From Xanthostigma xanthostigma (taxonomy: Eukaryota > Arthropoda > Insecta > Raphidioptera > Raphidiidae): a DNA stretch of 64,000 nucleotides. The notes under the pieces were generated by a model. That model did no database searches. It was not told the origin of the DNA and worked only from the letters and a program-made list of their open reading frames with translations. How positions within the stretch are numbered: position 1 is the first letter of the stretch; every line of letters begins with the position of its first letter. The position numbers were made by a program, and so were the translations under genes. The stretch spans positions 25,444,465-25,508,464 of the forward strand of contig OY754468.1 in NCBI GenBank assembly GCA_963575645.1. Reading direction: 5' to 3'. This document shows, one piece after another, positions 22,778 to 34,115 of this stretch.

Positions 22778-24308
22778 ATTGAAAACAATTTATTGTTTTA
22801 CACCTTGAAGCTTTTCTAGGCCTGCGATTTTTAAGTTCCGTTTTGTAGTGTTATGAAAATGCAAATACAGGTGAACCTTTATTTACAACCTTTTGAGAAA
22901 CGAATAATTCATATTTACGAACGTAGCTCTGAGTAATGCATTGTTACATAGTTAATATAAAACCTTGCTCTTACGAGTTACGAATATTTTGACAATTAAA
23001 AACTTTAATGCGATAATTATATGAAAATAAGGACTTCATCTGACGAACATTCAATTTCCGCACATTGGACACTGCTTATGAGATCACTCTATGATATTAT
23101 TGAAGTGTAACTTCTTTAGTCATGATGAGAATTAGTTCGTTCAACAGCGTGATGAACAGCGTCACGAGTGGGGAAAATGAGCTGCTAGCTGGCAGGTAGT
23201 GTAGGTAACTCGATCGACACGCCCCTTTCTGTTCAGTTTTTACTTGGTGTTTACACATAATACAATTGTTTACTCTTGAAGTTTCACTTCAGATGCATCG
23301 CTCAGTTTTTTTACATTTTTTTCGTCTTTCAAAAATTGTTTACTGGAATACTCCAATGAAGTTCTAGGTCATGCACTATAAGTAGGTAGGTACCTAAAAT
23401 AGGGGTTGGCGAGGTAGACGAATATAAGGTTGGAATTCTTATTACGATAAATTATCAGCTTAGTTCCTCGCCGCCGGTTATGACAGCGGCCTACCGCGCG
23501 CTCTTTGCTACCGCTGCCACCTCGGAACGTTAAAATAAACTATACACACCTTCCTTAGTCATATCCTCCCTTCGCTTTGAATAAAACGGCTAAGAACAAG
23601 TGATAACTCGTGAGCGAGAATAGAAAAATTAGCATGTGGAGGCACACCACTTGTTATCTATTTATATGCATACTGTTTTTAAACTTCAAATCTTGCAATC
23701 GATTATTCACCTACTTCCCGTTATCCGATTGAGTTGAAATTTTGCACACAAGTGTAGTTGTGATGACAATACAATTTTATGATAAAACTGATCGCTTCGG
23801 CTTTCGTTGAATATTCCCCTACCTCTCGTGAACAATGCTTCCTCTAATTTTTTCGCTGACAAGGCGGTACAAAAATATATGGAGGCAAAAATGTTCAAAA
23901 TATGTAAAAGTGTGCTAGTTGGGTGGAATGAAGATTATTACTGACGAGCCGTGACATTATGTGAAATCGAACACCAGCTAGTTGTAACAGTCACACGAGT
24001 CATAATATTATGCCGTCCACGATACATATATACTGTGTTTTTTGCACGTAAATCCTTTACACTTAATTTTCAGTATAATAATTTGACCGTTTTTGATAGT
24101 TCATTTTGGGTGACAAGCTTCATTTTGAAATATCTACTAAATTAAATTAATCTTTGGTAAGTGCACTGACACAATGGGTCACTATAATCACTAATATTAA
24201 ATAACTATTTCAGCACTAGTGCATAATGAGCCACTTTATATGGCTGCCTACATGAATTAAAAGCAGCTATTTTATGGGGGATAATGCAACAAAAAACTAA
24301 AAGTATTG
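22778..24308. other. Gene-free stretch
   Basis: No gene. At 23827-23925 there is a decayed copy of the left end of the hAT element at 54477 (CTTCCTCTAATTTTTTCGCT, GCGGTACAAAAATAT). GC-richer DNA at 23460-23530 has no recognised content. Confidence 0.5.
23827..23925 (+). mobile_element. hAT fragment related to 54477-55460
   Basis: CTTCCTCTAATTTTTTCGCT, then GGCGGTACAAAAATATATGG and GTAAAAGTGTGCTAGT, corresponds to the left end of that element. No second end or target duplication. Confidence 0.5.
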
Positions 24309-24316
24309 CTTTAAAG

Positions 24317-24583
24317 TAGTGATTCCCAAATTGGGCGCTGCAGCGATCCAGGGGGGCCACAGGTGCATTTGGGGGCGATGAATTCTGAGTTCAATAAATA
24401 GTTTCATTATTTAAAACTTCAATGTTCCTATTTTACACTTTTCTTTACTGTATTTTACGAAATAGGTAGAAACATATATCTTTCTGTTTAATTTCTATTA
24501 AAATAAAAAGAAATTCCAGGGAGCGCTGAGTAATATTTTTTCTGGAAAGGGGGTAGTAGGCCAAATAAATTTGGGAACCACTG
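24317..24583. mobile_element. hAT MITE (267 bp)
   Basis: TAGTGATTCCCAAATTGGGC at the left and TTTGGGAACCACTG at the right are hAT-type ends (left C mutated to T). Target duplication CTTTAAAG (24309-24316) and CTTTAGAG (24584-24591), seven of eight identical. The GC-rich subterminal GGGGGGCC and GGGCG words are usual for this group. Confidence 0.85.
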
Positions 24584-24886
24584 CTTTAGAGCGGTGAAGT
24601 AGCTAGATGAAATCTAAGGGATTTTTATTTCGGAATTTCGAGAGAAACGTGGACCCGCATTGACGCTCAATGTCACATCCCTGGGGTTTTCGAACGCACT
24701 GTACCCGTCAGTGGCGTAGCATGGACTGATGGACTGATGTGGGCGAAGCTGCATCAGCGAGGTCTTTTTATTTCAGAAGGTACCTATTCTCAAAAACAAT
24801 GCACTGACCCTACCATATTTGTATGTAGGTTATATTTAGTAAGGTCTTTTAGGGTATTAATCGTACTACTTATTTAGCGTAGGTGT

Positions 24887-25481
24887 TGTTGCGCGTTTTC
24901 CCCCAGTTGATACGCCAATGGGTTTTACCGAACATTCTAGCACAACAACAATGACTGCAGGCCGCATGTTTTTGTAAGCAGGTCGCCAAATCCCGGCCTT
25001 TATAAAATTGCCTGAAGAAGGCAATGCAAGTGTAGGAAGGTTCTCGACCCAGCTAGATGTTTCTGGAACATTCGACCAGGCGGGGGTCGAAGCTATAAAT
25101 ACGGCGACAGTCAGGCGGTCGGACAGTCAGATTTCGTGTGTGAGTGAGCTCATAGTCAAACACGTGTGCGAAATAAATAACTAGTGCAGAGTGCGGTATA
25201 TATTGATTATATAAATCTGGTTTTACATAAACTCTTGTATATAGTTAATAAATAAGTGTGCTGATTAAATTTTTGTGTGTTACGGGTTGTAAATAGTTTG
25301 TGTTCATAGATAGTGACTTGTATTCTTTATTACTTATTCTCTTATTTTATTAGTTAGAATTTGTTGTTTTGTGTCTGTTAAGTTAAAGAAGTACTTTTCG
25401 TTTGTGTGTTTAACTGTTTTGTTAAACGTTCGTTATTGTAAATAAATAGTTTCCACCACGAATTAGAACAGTTTTGTTACA
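24887..25481 (+). mobile_element. Solo LTR, copy 1 (Ty3-like)
   Basis: It starts TGTTGCGCG and ends CAGTTTTGTTACA. A TATA box (TATAAAT, 25094-25100) is followed about 40 nt downstream by CAGTCAG start-site words. AATAAA at 25441 lies shortly before the 3' end. The second copy, 42364-42813, shares the order of blocks and the same 3' end (CCACCAC, then GAACAGTTTTGTTACA). No gag-pol lies on either side, so it is a solo LTR. The left boundary could shift by 3 bp; no clean target duplication is visible (GTGT and GTAT). Confidence 0.7.
25094..25100 (+). promoter_or_regulatory. LTR TATA box
   Basis: TATAAAT in the middle of the LTR, preceded by GTTTCTGGAACATTCGACC, which resembles heat-shock-element spacing (GAA..TTC), and followed by CAGTCAG repeats. 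Confidence 0.5.
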
Positions 25482-25592
25482 GTATAATATAGTTCATGGA
25501 GTTTGGCCTCAATTCAGCACACAAGAGATCTCGCGGGAGGTCGAGGGCGAGGGCCCGCTTCACCCACTAATAGCTACGCCACTGGTACCCGT

Positions 25593-26389
25593 GCACATAT
25601 CCTCGCGCTGCATAGATCGTATGACGGTCAAGTTTTGCGCAAGTATAGTCTAACGTCGATCATTGTCGTCGCAAGGACACGAGAAAGCTCTTCTCCTACA
25701 TCAATACTCGGGGGTAACTTTGTAAAGTTTATCATAAAAAACGCCATTTACTGAAAGCTTTCTTGTATGGATGTGCGTTTATTCATATAGGAAAAGTGTT
25801 CCGAAATTTCTGCTCGTTACACATCAAACGATTCTTCGGGGGAAAAACTGTCCTTACAGCTTTCTCAAAGCTTGTACTGAATTATCTTGTATGACTGAAT
25901 AATGTTGTGAGACTTTTTAGATAAAATATTCCAAACGAAGCAAAGCTCATCTACTTTAGACAAGCGGGCCGGTACTTTACAAAAATGTTCCATATTATCA
26001 TGAATCTGTTGTCAAAAAAACGAAAAAGGTTTTCTATAATCTTCTTATTAATAATTTCGTCGAGGGATATGGTGGACTTTATTGAAATCTCTGAAAAATT
26101 CCACCCAATTGGGCGACGGGATAATTTCAACGTCAAAATGTTTACATTTGATATAGCTGTATAATAAAGAAAATAAAATTTCTGATATCGCGTGAGGTGA
26201 CGCGGGTAATGGCTAATATTCAATATGACATTTACACGCGTTGTCATGGTTACCGACATAATATGTTCCACGTCATGTGAAAATTAATCAAATCATGCTT
26301 AACTAGTTTATTTCTGACAGATCTACAAGACAAAAGAGCAGCTTATCTTTTTTATTTTCAAAATATTTCCAAAACTATATAAAGCTTAG
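25593..26389. other. Unassigned gene-free DNA
   Basis: Short frames only; no motif recognised. Confidence 0.45.
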
Positions 26390-26665
26390 AAAAAAAAATG
26401 TTAACGAAACTTTCTTGAAAAAATAAATAGAATAATAAGCCGTTATGAAAAGTACCTATACCATTATTTAAAAAGTTATAGCATAAATCTCTTCTCCCAA
26501 AAACAAGGGCTTTTCATACTTGCATAGCAAACATTCTCTCAAAATTTGGTTTCAATCCGCTCATCCGTTTGACCTGTATCGTGCTCACAGGCGAACAGAC
26601 ACCAACAGACAGACGCACAGAGTTTTTCCAAAAATATGTTTTTTTGGATTTGGGGGACTTCAAAA
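26390..26665 (-). repeat. Dispersed repeat family X, copy 2
   Basis: Inverted relative of 7300-7590: CAATCCGCTCATCCGTTTGA, CCTGTATCGTGCTCACAG, and AATAATAAGCCGTTATGAAA match its complement in the same order. Confidence 0.65.
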
Positions 26666-26968
26666 CGAAAAAAATATTGTAAAATTTTGAAAACTGAATT
26701 TTAACCTGAACTATTAAGAACAATAAAATATTAATTTTGTATCGACAAAATACTTACATCATCAAAATTCGAATACTCACGTTGTTACAATAATAATAAC
26801 AACTGTCAATTCATATTATACACTCACCATGTTAGTTTACTAAAAATAAAACTGAAATAGTTTACTATCGAATCGTTGAGTATAATAGCTAAATTCGGTT
26901 TTATCCACTTATGTCGCTGATAGATGACGCTTTGGTATGATCTATTACGCACTTTAGTTTCGCATGAT

Positions 26969-27195
26969 GTATTTTGGAAAACAAATTATTGCATTGAACT
27001 GCCAATATAATATAAATATTGACATAATAAAATAGTTTGTTAACGTGAAGCGAAAGAGTAACGTATTAATTATTAGTATTTGTGTATTTTGGAAAACAAA
27101 TTATTGCATTGAACTGTCAAAATAATATAAATTTTATATAAATAATAAAATGCGTTGTTACTTTAAAGCGAGTGAGTAATGTATTAATTAATTAT
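26969..27195. repeat. Two-unit tandem duplication (~115 bp)
   Basis: GTATTTTGGAAAACAAATTA and TTGCATTGAACTG occur at 26969 and again at 27084, and the rest of each unit aligns through GTAATGTATTAATTA. Confidence 0.85.
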
Positions 27196-28243
27196 AAATT
27201 CGAAACAACGAGCATTTGATTTGTGTTACTTTAAAAACTTATTCTACGGTGGATCTGAAGGCTTCACCGCTGTTGTCGCTGCCGAGCAGGACGCATGCAG
27301 CCCCGCGAGACAGAACTAAAATGAAGTCTAGCCATTATAAAGATTCTCAGAGTTTAAAATAATGTATAAGATTTAAAAATTATATCCGCGGGATAAAACT
27401 GATGTAGCCCATAATTTTGTAAGTTTTTATGGAATAAATTCATAAAAATGATAGTCTAATATTACAAGTTTAGTTACGTGGGCTATAGACATTTGACGTT
27501 CACAAATAGAAAACCAAACCAATAGTGAAAATTTGTCCACGTTTAAATTAAAAATTCACTTTAAGTATTAGCGCAATTAAGAGTATTATGACCATTGATT
27601 TGAGATTTCTTGTATTCGAATAGGAAGTGTAGTTTCTCCAATTTCCGTTAGATGTCCACCGCACATTTAATATTCGTTACATTGATCAGTTGCAATTTGC
27701 ATTAATAAATAGGATGGCAAGTGCAGACCTAGTTTCTCGGTGCAGTGAAGGGTGAAGAACTTGAACCCATTGGTGCGGTTTGTGTGACCGCGCGCTTAAC
27801 ATCGGTCGCCTCCTACGCCCTCGTTCACTTCGCAGTAGTGTTGTCTGTGTATTGGCTAACTTTACTACAGTTGTTGTGTGTGGTGATGGGTGTAAAAGAC
27901 ATACCGCGCAAATTCACCATTTGCCTTTGATATCTCTCACATACACATTTATATATAAATAGTAAATACCAACTAGGAATTAGATATTAGAAGCATAAGC
28001 AGTATTAAAGCGCTTTGTTTCGTGCTGGATTTTAGGAAACGTAAACAGTACTTTGTAAACATTTAGATTGCCTTAATTTATACATACTTAGGAGGTTTGC
28101 TAAGAAATAATAGGTATGGTCCAAGCATGGGTACCTTCACAAACAAGCTTTTTTGCTCCGTGTTGTGCAGGGCGTGCAATTTCATGCTTAACAAATGTGC
28201 CCAGTATATTGCTCTTTGTATCGTGGAGGATAATAAATATTTA
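27196..28243. other. Unassigned gene-free DNA
   Basis: Short overlapping frames near 27745-27960 have no motif. No repeat recognised. Confidence 0.45.
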
Positions 28244-28258
28244 TATTATATTTATTGT

Positions 28259-28398
28259 CCAAATATTTGATTAACGTCTGATAAGAACTCTTCAATAAAT
28301 AAAATTATCGACCATTTTTTTCCGGATTGAAACGTTAATGTATTAATTTTATATTTTTTGTTAATATATTGTCTGAAAAATTGGTCGATAATTTTATT
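28259..28398. mobile_element. Family D foldback MITE, copy 1 (Mutator-like)
   Basis: CAATAAATAAAATTATCGAC near the left pairs with GTCGATAATTTTATTTATT at the right. It is flanked by a 15-bp direct repeat, TATTATATTTATTGT (28244-28258 and 28399-28413). Copies 2 and 3 are likewise flanked by direct repeats of 10 bp or more, which fits Mutator-like insertion better than the 2-, 4- or 8-bp rules of other families here. Confidence 0.7.
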
Positions 28399-28528
28399 TA
28401 TTATATTTATTGTGCTGATAAATAACAAGAAAAATAGAAACAATGGCGATTCGTAAAAACTAATACATAATATATTTTCGTGAGCAACAATATATTATGT
28501 ACCTATTTATACTCTATGAGTCTATACA

Positions 28529-29102
28529 TCTTTATATATAAAAATTACGTGTCACATTGTTGGTCCGCGTTTGTCCTCGATGAACTCCTAAACTACTGAA
28601 CCGATTTTAAATTTGATTTGCACACCGTGTGCAATTCGATCCAACTTGAAAGATAGGATAGCTTACATTTCAATTTATAGTCGCAATATTATTTTATTGC
28701 AAATTATTTGTCTATACCTTGACAGTCATAATACAACCATATAAGATGGCGTACCTGTTGACTGGATTGAGTGAATATTCAATAGATGGCGCAACGAACT
28801 TAACAACCATATATCTAGATCGAGGATGTAAAAAAACTGAATATCGTTTAACACTGTTCGGCACGACGGCGCAGCCGGAGTGCTCGAAATAGAGCAAGTG
28901 TTTTAAAGACCAGTTATCCACGAATACTTTACGCTATTTTTTTCGAGCACGACGGCGCAGCCGGAGTGCTCGACATACACACATATACGCCCATGTATAT
29001 TTTAAAATAGCTAGCAATTAATAAAATAGATAGATAGATGTTCCAATTAAATTGTTTTATTATTTCACTTTATACGTAGCGAAGCACGTACAGGGCCGCT
29101 AG
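28529..29102 (+). mobile_element. Non-autonomous Helitron
   Basis: Starts TCTTTATATATAAAAATTAC after A (28528) and ends GGGCCGCTAG before T (29103). Its 3' end, including one and a half units of the 91-bp repeat and TACGTAGCGAAGCACGTACA, is shared with the Helitron at 9325-10329. Its 5' end instead resembles that of 40666-41174 (CGTGTCAC, then GTCCGCG). It looks like a 5'/3' combination from two subfamilies. No protein. Confidence 0.82.
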
Positions 29103-29725
29103 TATTATATAAAATTTAGGTGTCTGTTTGTAATGTCAAAATAACAACTTTTTAGGTACTAAATGCATATGAATACGATACTTAAAATAAAATAGCATTT
29201 TAAAGTTTTTATCTGTCTGTATTCCTGGGTGTGTTCCGGCTAATTTCCTAAACGACTGGACCGATTTTGACGGAACTGTCACTGGCAGATAGCTGATATT
29301 ATAAGGTGTAACTTAAACTGAGTCCTGACGTGACTGTCGGCTCCGTTATCAGGCCGAATGCGTTACCGACCGTAACCCGCGCGCTGGCGGTCTACATCAA
29401 AGGAAGTCGAACCGACTTGCCTAGTGAGGACGTGTTTCGGCTCAATCTCAGTCGGCATTTGGTGTTTGTAGTAACCAAAATAGCATCGTTCTACTACTCA
29501 TCTTGTCGAAACCGAATACCGCGCGCGACTGAAAAAAAATGTATGTGGACGTATGCCGATTTCGAAGTGGCCATTCGGCTTTTTCACTTGGTATTGCCGA
29601 TCGGCATAGTCAGGACACAGCTTTAAGCTACAAAAAAAAATAAAAAGATAGGAAAGTCTTTTCGTAAACTCTGCAAATTGAACAAACATAAATTCTACGC
29701 GGACGAAGTCGCAGGTTACAGCTAG
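29103..29725 (+). mobile_element. Probable second Helitron-like element, directly abutting
   Basis: TATTATATAAAATTTAGGTG with TCTGTCTGTATTCC and CTGGACCGATTTTGACGG resembles 5' parts of insect Helitron-like repeats. The right end ACGCGGACGAAGTCGCAGGT continues to CAGCTAG followed by T. The interior contains an inserted MITE (29312-29627). The left boundary is not certain. Confidence 0.45.
29312..29627. mobile_element. GC-richer MITE with GTCCTGAC ends
   Basis: CTTAAACTGAGTCCTGAC at the left and GTCAGGACACAGCTTTAAG at the right are inverted with one extra base. The interior is palindrome-rich (CCGAATGCGTTACCG, CCGATCGGCAT). The 98-codon frame across it is a consequence of base composition. 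Confidence 0.65.
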
Positions 29726-30237
29726 TTATAAATAAATTACTAGGCATTAAATATTAGAAGCTTTGACATTTAAAGGCGCTCTTTTTGTTTCACATGGTGT
29801 CGATAAATAAAAATTGAAATTGATTGTGTTATCTTGAACACCATCATATTAAATTAACAAGTGGGTGTTTCAAAGCGATTCTAGATACTCATTTCGGTTC
29901 TTAATGTAAACAATAGTAATTTTTGTCTTGATCTTGATTTAGTTAACAAAATGCGCTTGAAAAGTTTGATTGCTATAGTTTTTTTTGATTCATTGTTTAT
30001 AGTACAATTAATTTAGGTTTGATAGAAACATTACATTTTAAAAATATGTAAGCCGATTGATTGAATTGTGCTGAATGTTCGAAACTCATAGCGTTTGAGC
30101 AAATGGGTCAAGCAATTCCAAGTATGTTCACCGCATCAGTGGATGTACAGTCAAATTAGAACTTGTATCATTTGTGCTCTTGTATTGTACAGAATGCAGT
30201 GCGTTTGATAAATCCATGATTTTTGTATAATAAACAG
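29726..30237. other. Unassigned AT-rich DNA
   Basis: Nothing recognised. Confidence 0.45.
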
Positions 30238-30485
30238 CAGTGCTTTTCAATATTTTTCATTGCGCGACCCCTTTAGTATGAAAACATATTTTGGAACCAC
30301 CTACCCTCCGTTGTTCCTAATCAGTATAGTTAATGTTACTCATGGGTAGTTTTTTAAAATTTTGTTAATTTGTGTTAGTCTATAGTCTATAGTCGGAAGG
30401 TGTCGAAGCTTCGACACCTTCCGACCCCCGTGTAGAGGCTTTGCGACCCCCCAGGAGGTCGCGACACACACTTTGAAAAACACTA
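30238..30485. mobile_element. hAT-like element with GCGACCCC subterminal repeats
   Basis: The left end CAGTGCTTTTCAATATTTTT with TTGCGCGACCCC pairs with GGTCGCGACACACAC and TTTGAAAAACACTA at the right. It belongs with the hAT at 34593-35365, which has the same GGGTCGCG layout. The last base is mutated and no target duplication is visible. Its centre holds a 34-bp perfect palindrome. Confidence 0.65.
30392..30425. repeat. 34-bp perfect palindrome
   Basis: GTCGGAAGGTGTCGAAG followed directly by its exact complement, with a HindIII site at the centre and no spacer. Confidence 0.95.
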
Positions 30486-30530
30486 CTCTACAATATATAA
30501 TATTTGCAAAAGTAAAAATAATTTATAGTC

Positions 30531-30780
30531 ATTAGCGGGTCCCGGGTTCACACGGGTGCGATATATATAATTCTGCAAAATGTATTTCGTTTGCGGCCCG
30601 GCGTCTGAACTACCAGATTTGTTTCTGAACTAATAGCTTGGAACGAATTCTATCAGATGTCGCTACTTGGTACTAAAACTGTTTTCTGTTTGCTTTTGAA
30701 CTAATAGTTTTGAGTAAATTCTATCAGATGTCGCAACATGTTACTAAAACAGTTTTTTCTCACAGAACACCGTAATTTAG
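30531..30780 (-). mobile_element. Helitron remnant (40666 family)
   Basis: ATTAGCGGGTCCCGGGTTCA, CACGGGTGCGATA, TTTCGTTTGCGGCCCGGCGT and ATTCTATCAGATGTCGC match the minus-strand 3' half of the Helitron at 40666-41174. The middle GAACTAATAG...TCAGATGTCGC segment is present twice. The 5' half is missing. Confidence 0.7.
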
Positions 30781-31485
30781 AAATATAAAATATATTTTAT
30801 TTTATACACAGGTAATCTGAAGTACTAGCTATTATTGAAAATTTGGCAGTGCCAGTGCTAGGGCAGTAGCAAAAATGTTGCCATTTTTATTTTGGTTATT
30901 TGTGTACTTATTCTATTAATGCATTTTTTTCAGCTTTTGAAAATCACTTCTAAATGAAATATAGTTCCACTTGTTTGGAAAAGTAAAACAATGTGCAGAT
31001 AGGTTTTTTTTAAAAAAACTTGCTGACTTCTTGAACACACTCTATGGTTTGCTTGAGGGCACAACGATACTACGCCTTCTCTAACGTCCCAACTCCCCAA
31101 CAATTTCAACTTGTCCCAGGAACAATAATATCGAAATTAATGTCGACTTAATTGTTGTTTATGTCAATATTAATTGTTAACTGGAATTTGTTTAATGTGA
31201 ACACATAGTGCTTGTTAATAAATTCATGTTAATTAATACCTTTGGTTTGTTTTGAACTTTAAAACATGTATAATTTATACAAGAGAATATTTAGATACAG
31301 AACAATTTTATTTTTTTTTTCATTTTTCATGTTATTTGTTATAAAAACAACTTTTATACTACCGTAAACAGTAAACTATTTTTTTTTATTCGGTTTATTC
31401 ACTTTACGGAGTACTGAGTAGTTAATTATAGTATTATACTTCGCCTCGGTCTACTGTGACAACACGTTACGCTTTTATATAGGTA
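30781..31485. other. Unassigned AT-rich DNA
   Basis: Nothing recognised. Confidence 0.45.
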
Positions 31486-31544
31486 CCAGCGATCCGTCCT
31501 GGTTTCGCCCGAGTGCGTTAGATATTATTCTGTAAAATGCATTT

Positions 31545-32613
31545 GAATCGGTTATTTCGAAAAGGGAACATCACCGGAAATTTGAATTTTACAGGAGAGA
31601 CAAAAAACTAATTTTACGAAAACGAGTTCAGTTTTAATCAATTTTATTTTTATATTACTATTTAACTTCATAGACCTCATATTCCTACGAGGCTTCAGAA
31701 TTTTATCATTACTTCATCAAGTAATTTTTTGAAAAAACAAAAATGGACATGTTCCCTTTTCGAACTAAATTAGAAGGTTTTAATAAAATTTTACTAGTTT
31801 CAGATTTTTTTATTGATAAATACAACGAAATAATACCTTCTTCTTAACAAAAGTTATAAAAAAACAAATTTCTAATAATCTTCTATATATACAGTGTGTT
31901 CCCGGATTGAGTTCACAATAGGTGAGATTGACCAAAAATTTTCGAATTGGAATTTCATATTTTGGGATTCCGCCCTGCTTGGTCTGAAACTTATTTTTAG
32001 TTTACTTTCGATTTTTTTAAATCAAGTAGGCCTTTACAGTTGAGCAAAATCTCTTTTCGTTTCAGGTAAAGTACCTTTTCCGTTCACAGTACGCAAAAGT
32101 GTCACTAAGAAAAGTTGTTCACAATGAAAAATTATAGCGTTATGCAAATTTTCAGAATGATCGGCTTGTAAAGTGCATAGGCGCCAAACTCTCTTTGAAC
32201 TTATGCCATGCAATCCAATAAAAGCCTTTTTGCACACTGGTGTTCGCTGTCGGTTTAGAATGATATGATATTTAAAAGTGTGTATTTTTGATTTTTTGGG
32301 CTTAGTACTGCGTTTTCTCTTGTCTTTAACGTCCTCAACTCCAATAAGACTCACACGGTTGCTTGAAGTGATACTAAAAGCATTGACAACTATACCTACT
32401 AGCGTCATCTATAGTACGAAAAAGAAACATATCCAGCACTTGTTCCCTTTTCGAACATAACAAAAAATATTCATGCATGCTGCTACTATAAGAATAACCG
32501 GATATGCTTCTTTTTCGCATCAAATGATGGGTTTATGTTCAAAGAATAAATTTACGTAAAAAAGTTAAAATGGCCCAGAGTTGGATATGTTCCCTTTTCG
32601 CAATAACCGATTC
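31545..32613. mobile_element. TIR transposon with 27-bp ends, nested in Helitron
   Basis: GAATCGGTTATTTCGAAAAG plus GGAACAT at the left is repeated inverted at the right with one mismatch. The interrupted Helitron shows the insertion point exactly: ATTT is duplicated at 31541-31544 and 32614-32617 (alternatively CATTT with a one-base shift of the element). The interior carries a minus-strand relic of a transposase-like domain. Superfamily not assigned. Confidence 0.85.
32034..32408 (-). pseudogene. Transposase-like N-terminal domain relic
   Basis: A 124-codon minus-strand frame contains FKYHIILNRQRTPVCKKAFI followed by GLHGISSKRVWRL. This VCKKxF...HGIS.KRV pattern occurs in a DNA-binding-like region of transposase-derived proteins common in invertebrates, where a basic DKRG-type segment and a DDE-type core usually follow; neither is seen here. 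It lies wholly inside the 31545-32613 element, consistent with a deleted transposase. The family match is from memory of the motif. Confidence 0.4.
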
Positions 32614-32800
32614 ATTTAGTTTGCGGCTGGCGTCTGAACTTAGGCTTTGAGCAAATTCTACCAGGTTTGCTTCTGAACTAATAGCTTTGAGTAAATTCTA
32701 TGAGATGTTGCTACATGTCACTAAAACAGTTTATTTTTACAAAACACCGTATTTGTTTACAAAATATTTAATAAAAATTATCCTTTAGCGTAAGTTCGAT

Positions 32801-33949
32801 CGTTGGTTAAATATTTTTTCTCTTGGAGACTTTCTTTTTGCTCCTTAATATGTTGATAGAATTCAACAAATGAGTATTCCATGTTGAATTGAACAAGTAA
32901 TTTTGATTTGAAAAATTGTGAAATTGCTGTCCCGCACGGGACATTCAACTGTAACGTCAGGGAACGCTGCTTCCAAGTGTAAACACATCTTAACTTTATC
33001 AATAACGTGTTTACACTTCTGTTTACTAACCCTGAAGTAAGTCAGTTGCAGATACGCTACGTAATACACAGTTGAAGAAATAAATATCTGCAGCGCGACG
33101 TGAAGTTTGTCCAACAACTCTACCTGCCTTCACACAATATAAAATCTAAAACGTCAAGCGCAGAGCTTAATATCGCCTTTCTGTAGTGCCGATAAAGTTT
33201 TCTCATACACAATGAATGTGCGACGCGGCTGCGTCTTGGAGCCGTTAGCAGTACTCTGTACTCCTTGTGTCTGTCTGTCTGTCTGTATGTTTGTGTGTAT
33301 TGCAGAAGTTATGTTAACAGTTATATCTTGTATCTAACCGCTGCCTGTATATTGTCTGTTTTAGTTTATTCAAGTTTGTTATACTACTTGTAACTTTCAT
33401 TGAGAATTGCGAGAAATTGTTGATTGTACGGTGTATCACAGTAATGGCTTCGTGACACATGTTTTTATTTATTGTTTGCTTCCATGTTTAGTAAGGAAAT
33501 GAAAATATGGTGATAGGATCCAAAAATCGTGTCCGAAATACGAACAGATTTTAATAACAGCTCTGTTCCAACCTTCTCTCTGCGAACGGCAATGTTATCG
33601 TCACAGTCTTGAGCACTAGTTAAAACGGAAGATGTAGAGGCCAATAAACTATATATTAAAAAAAAAACTTACAACACTTATACGGGCTTTTCTGGCAAAT
33701 TCCAGTAACTTTTTTATGAAAATAATTACAGCCATGTAAGATTCTCCACACAAAGGGCGTGGATATGGGGTTAAAGGGGGTAATTACCCTCCCCAGGACC
33801 ATAATAAAAAAAGAGTGTGCTTTAGACCACACGACTGAAGTAAAACTTCTTCCTGCCATAATTTGTTATTATTCACCCGAAAATTCACAAAATATGAACT
33901 TTAAAATAAATTTGCAATTTTATTCACTTTAAACGTAGAATATTTAATA
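32801..33949. other. Gene-free stretch
   Basis: Two overlapping minus-strand frames (32778-33117) lack recognisable motifs. A (GTCT)n tract lies near 33268. No repeat ends found. Confidence 0.45.
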
Positions 33950-34115
33950 GGTTCGTTCCAAGCAGCCGCGAACGGTAATAAAACCGTACACAGTCTTGTC
34001 ACTGCGCAAGACTAATTTGCGCACTAGCTCAAAAATCGATACTGCGCAAGACAGTCTTGCGCAGTAACAAGTCTGTGTACGGTTTTGTTACCGTTCACGG
34101 CTGCTTGGAACGAAC
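33950..34115. mobile_element. Palindromic MITE with AAGACTGTCTTGCGCAG core
   Basis: GGTTCGTTCCAAGCAGCCGC at the left and GCTGCTTGGAACGAACT at the right continue inward as inverted repeats for over 60 bp (GTAATAAAACCGTACACAGT and complement). Flanking TTAAT-type bases on both sides may be a short target duplication. No protein. Confidence 0.8.

Larger units (their letters stand above)
24709..25584. mobile_element. hAT element containing an LTR
   Basis: The ends CAGTGGCGTAGC and GCTACGCCACTG are perfect 12-bp inverted repeats. The flanks GTACCCGT at 24701-24708 and 25585-25592 are an exact 8-bp target duplication. Subterminal TGGGCGAAGC and complement GCTTCACCCA also pair. About 600 bp of the interior is an LTR-like insertion, so the original hAT was about 280 bp. 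Confidence 0.9.
31486..32800 (-). mobile_element. Helitron remnant split by an insertion
   Basis: 31486-31544 (CCAGCGATCCGTCCTGGTTT, CCCGAGTGCG) and 32614-32800 (ATTTAGTTTGCGGCTGGCGT to TAGCGTAAGTT) are consecutive parts of the 40666-type Helitron, separated by a 1069-bp transposon. The terminal CTAG has mutated to CCAG. The 5' part beyond 32800 is not recognisable. Confidence 0.72.

Noticed and set aside
29330-29626. 98-codon plus-strand frame
   Set aside because: Coincides almost exactly with a GC-rich MITE, which explains the lack of stops.
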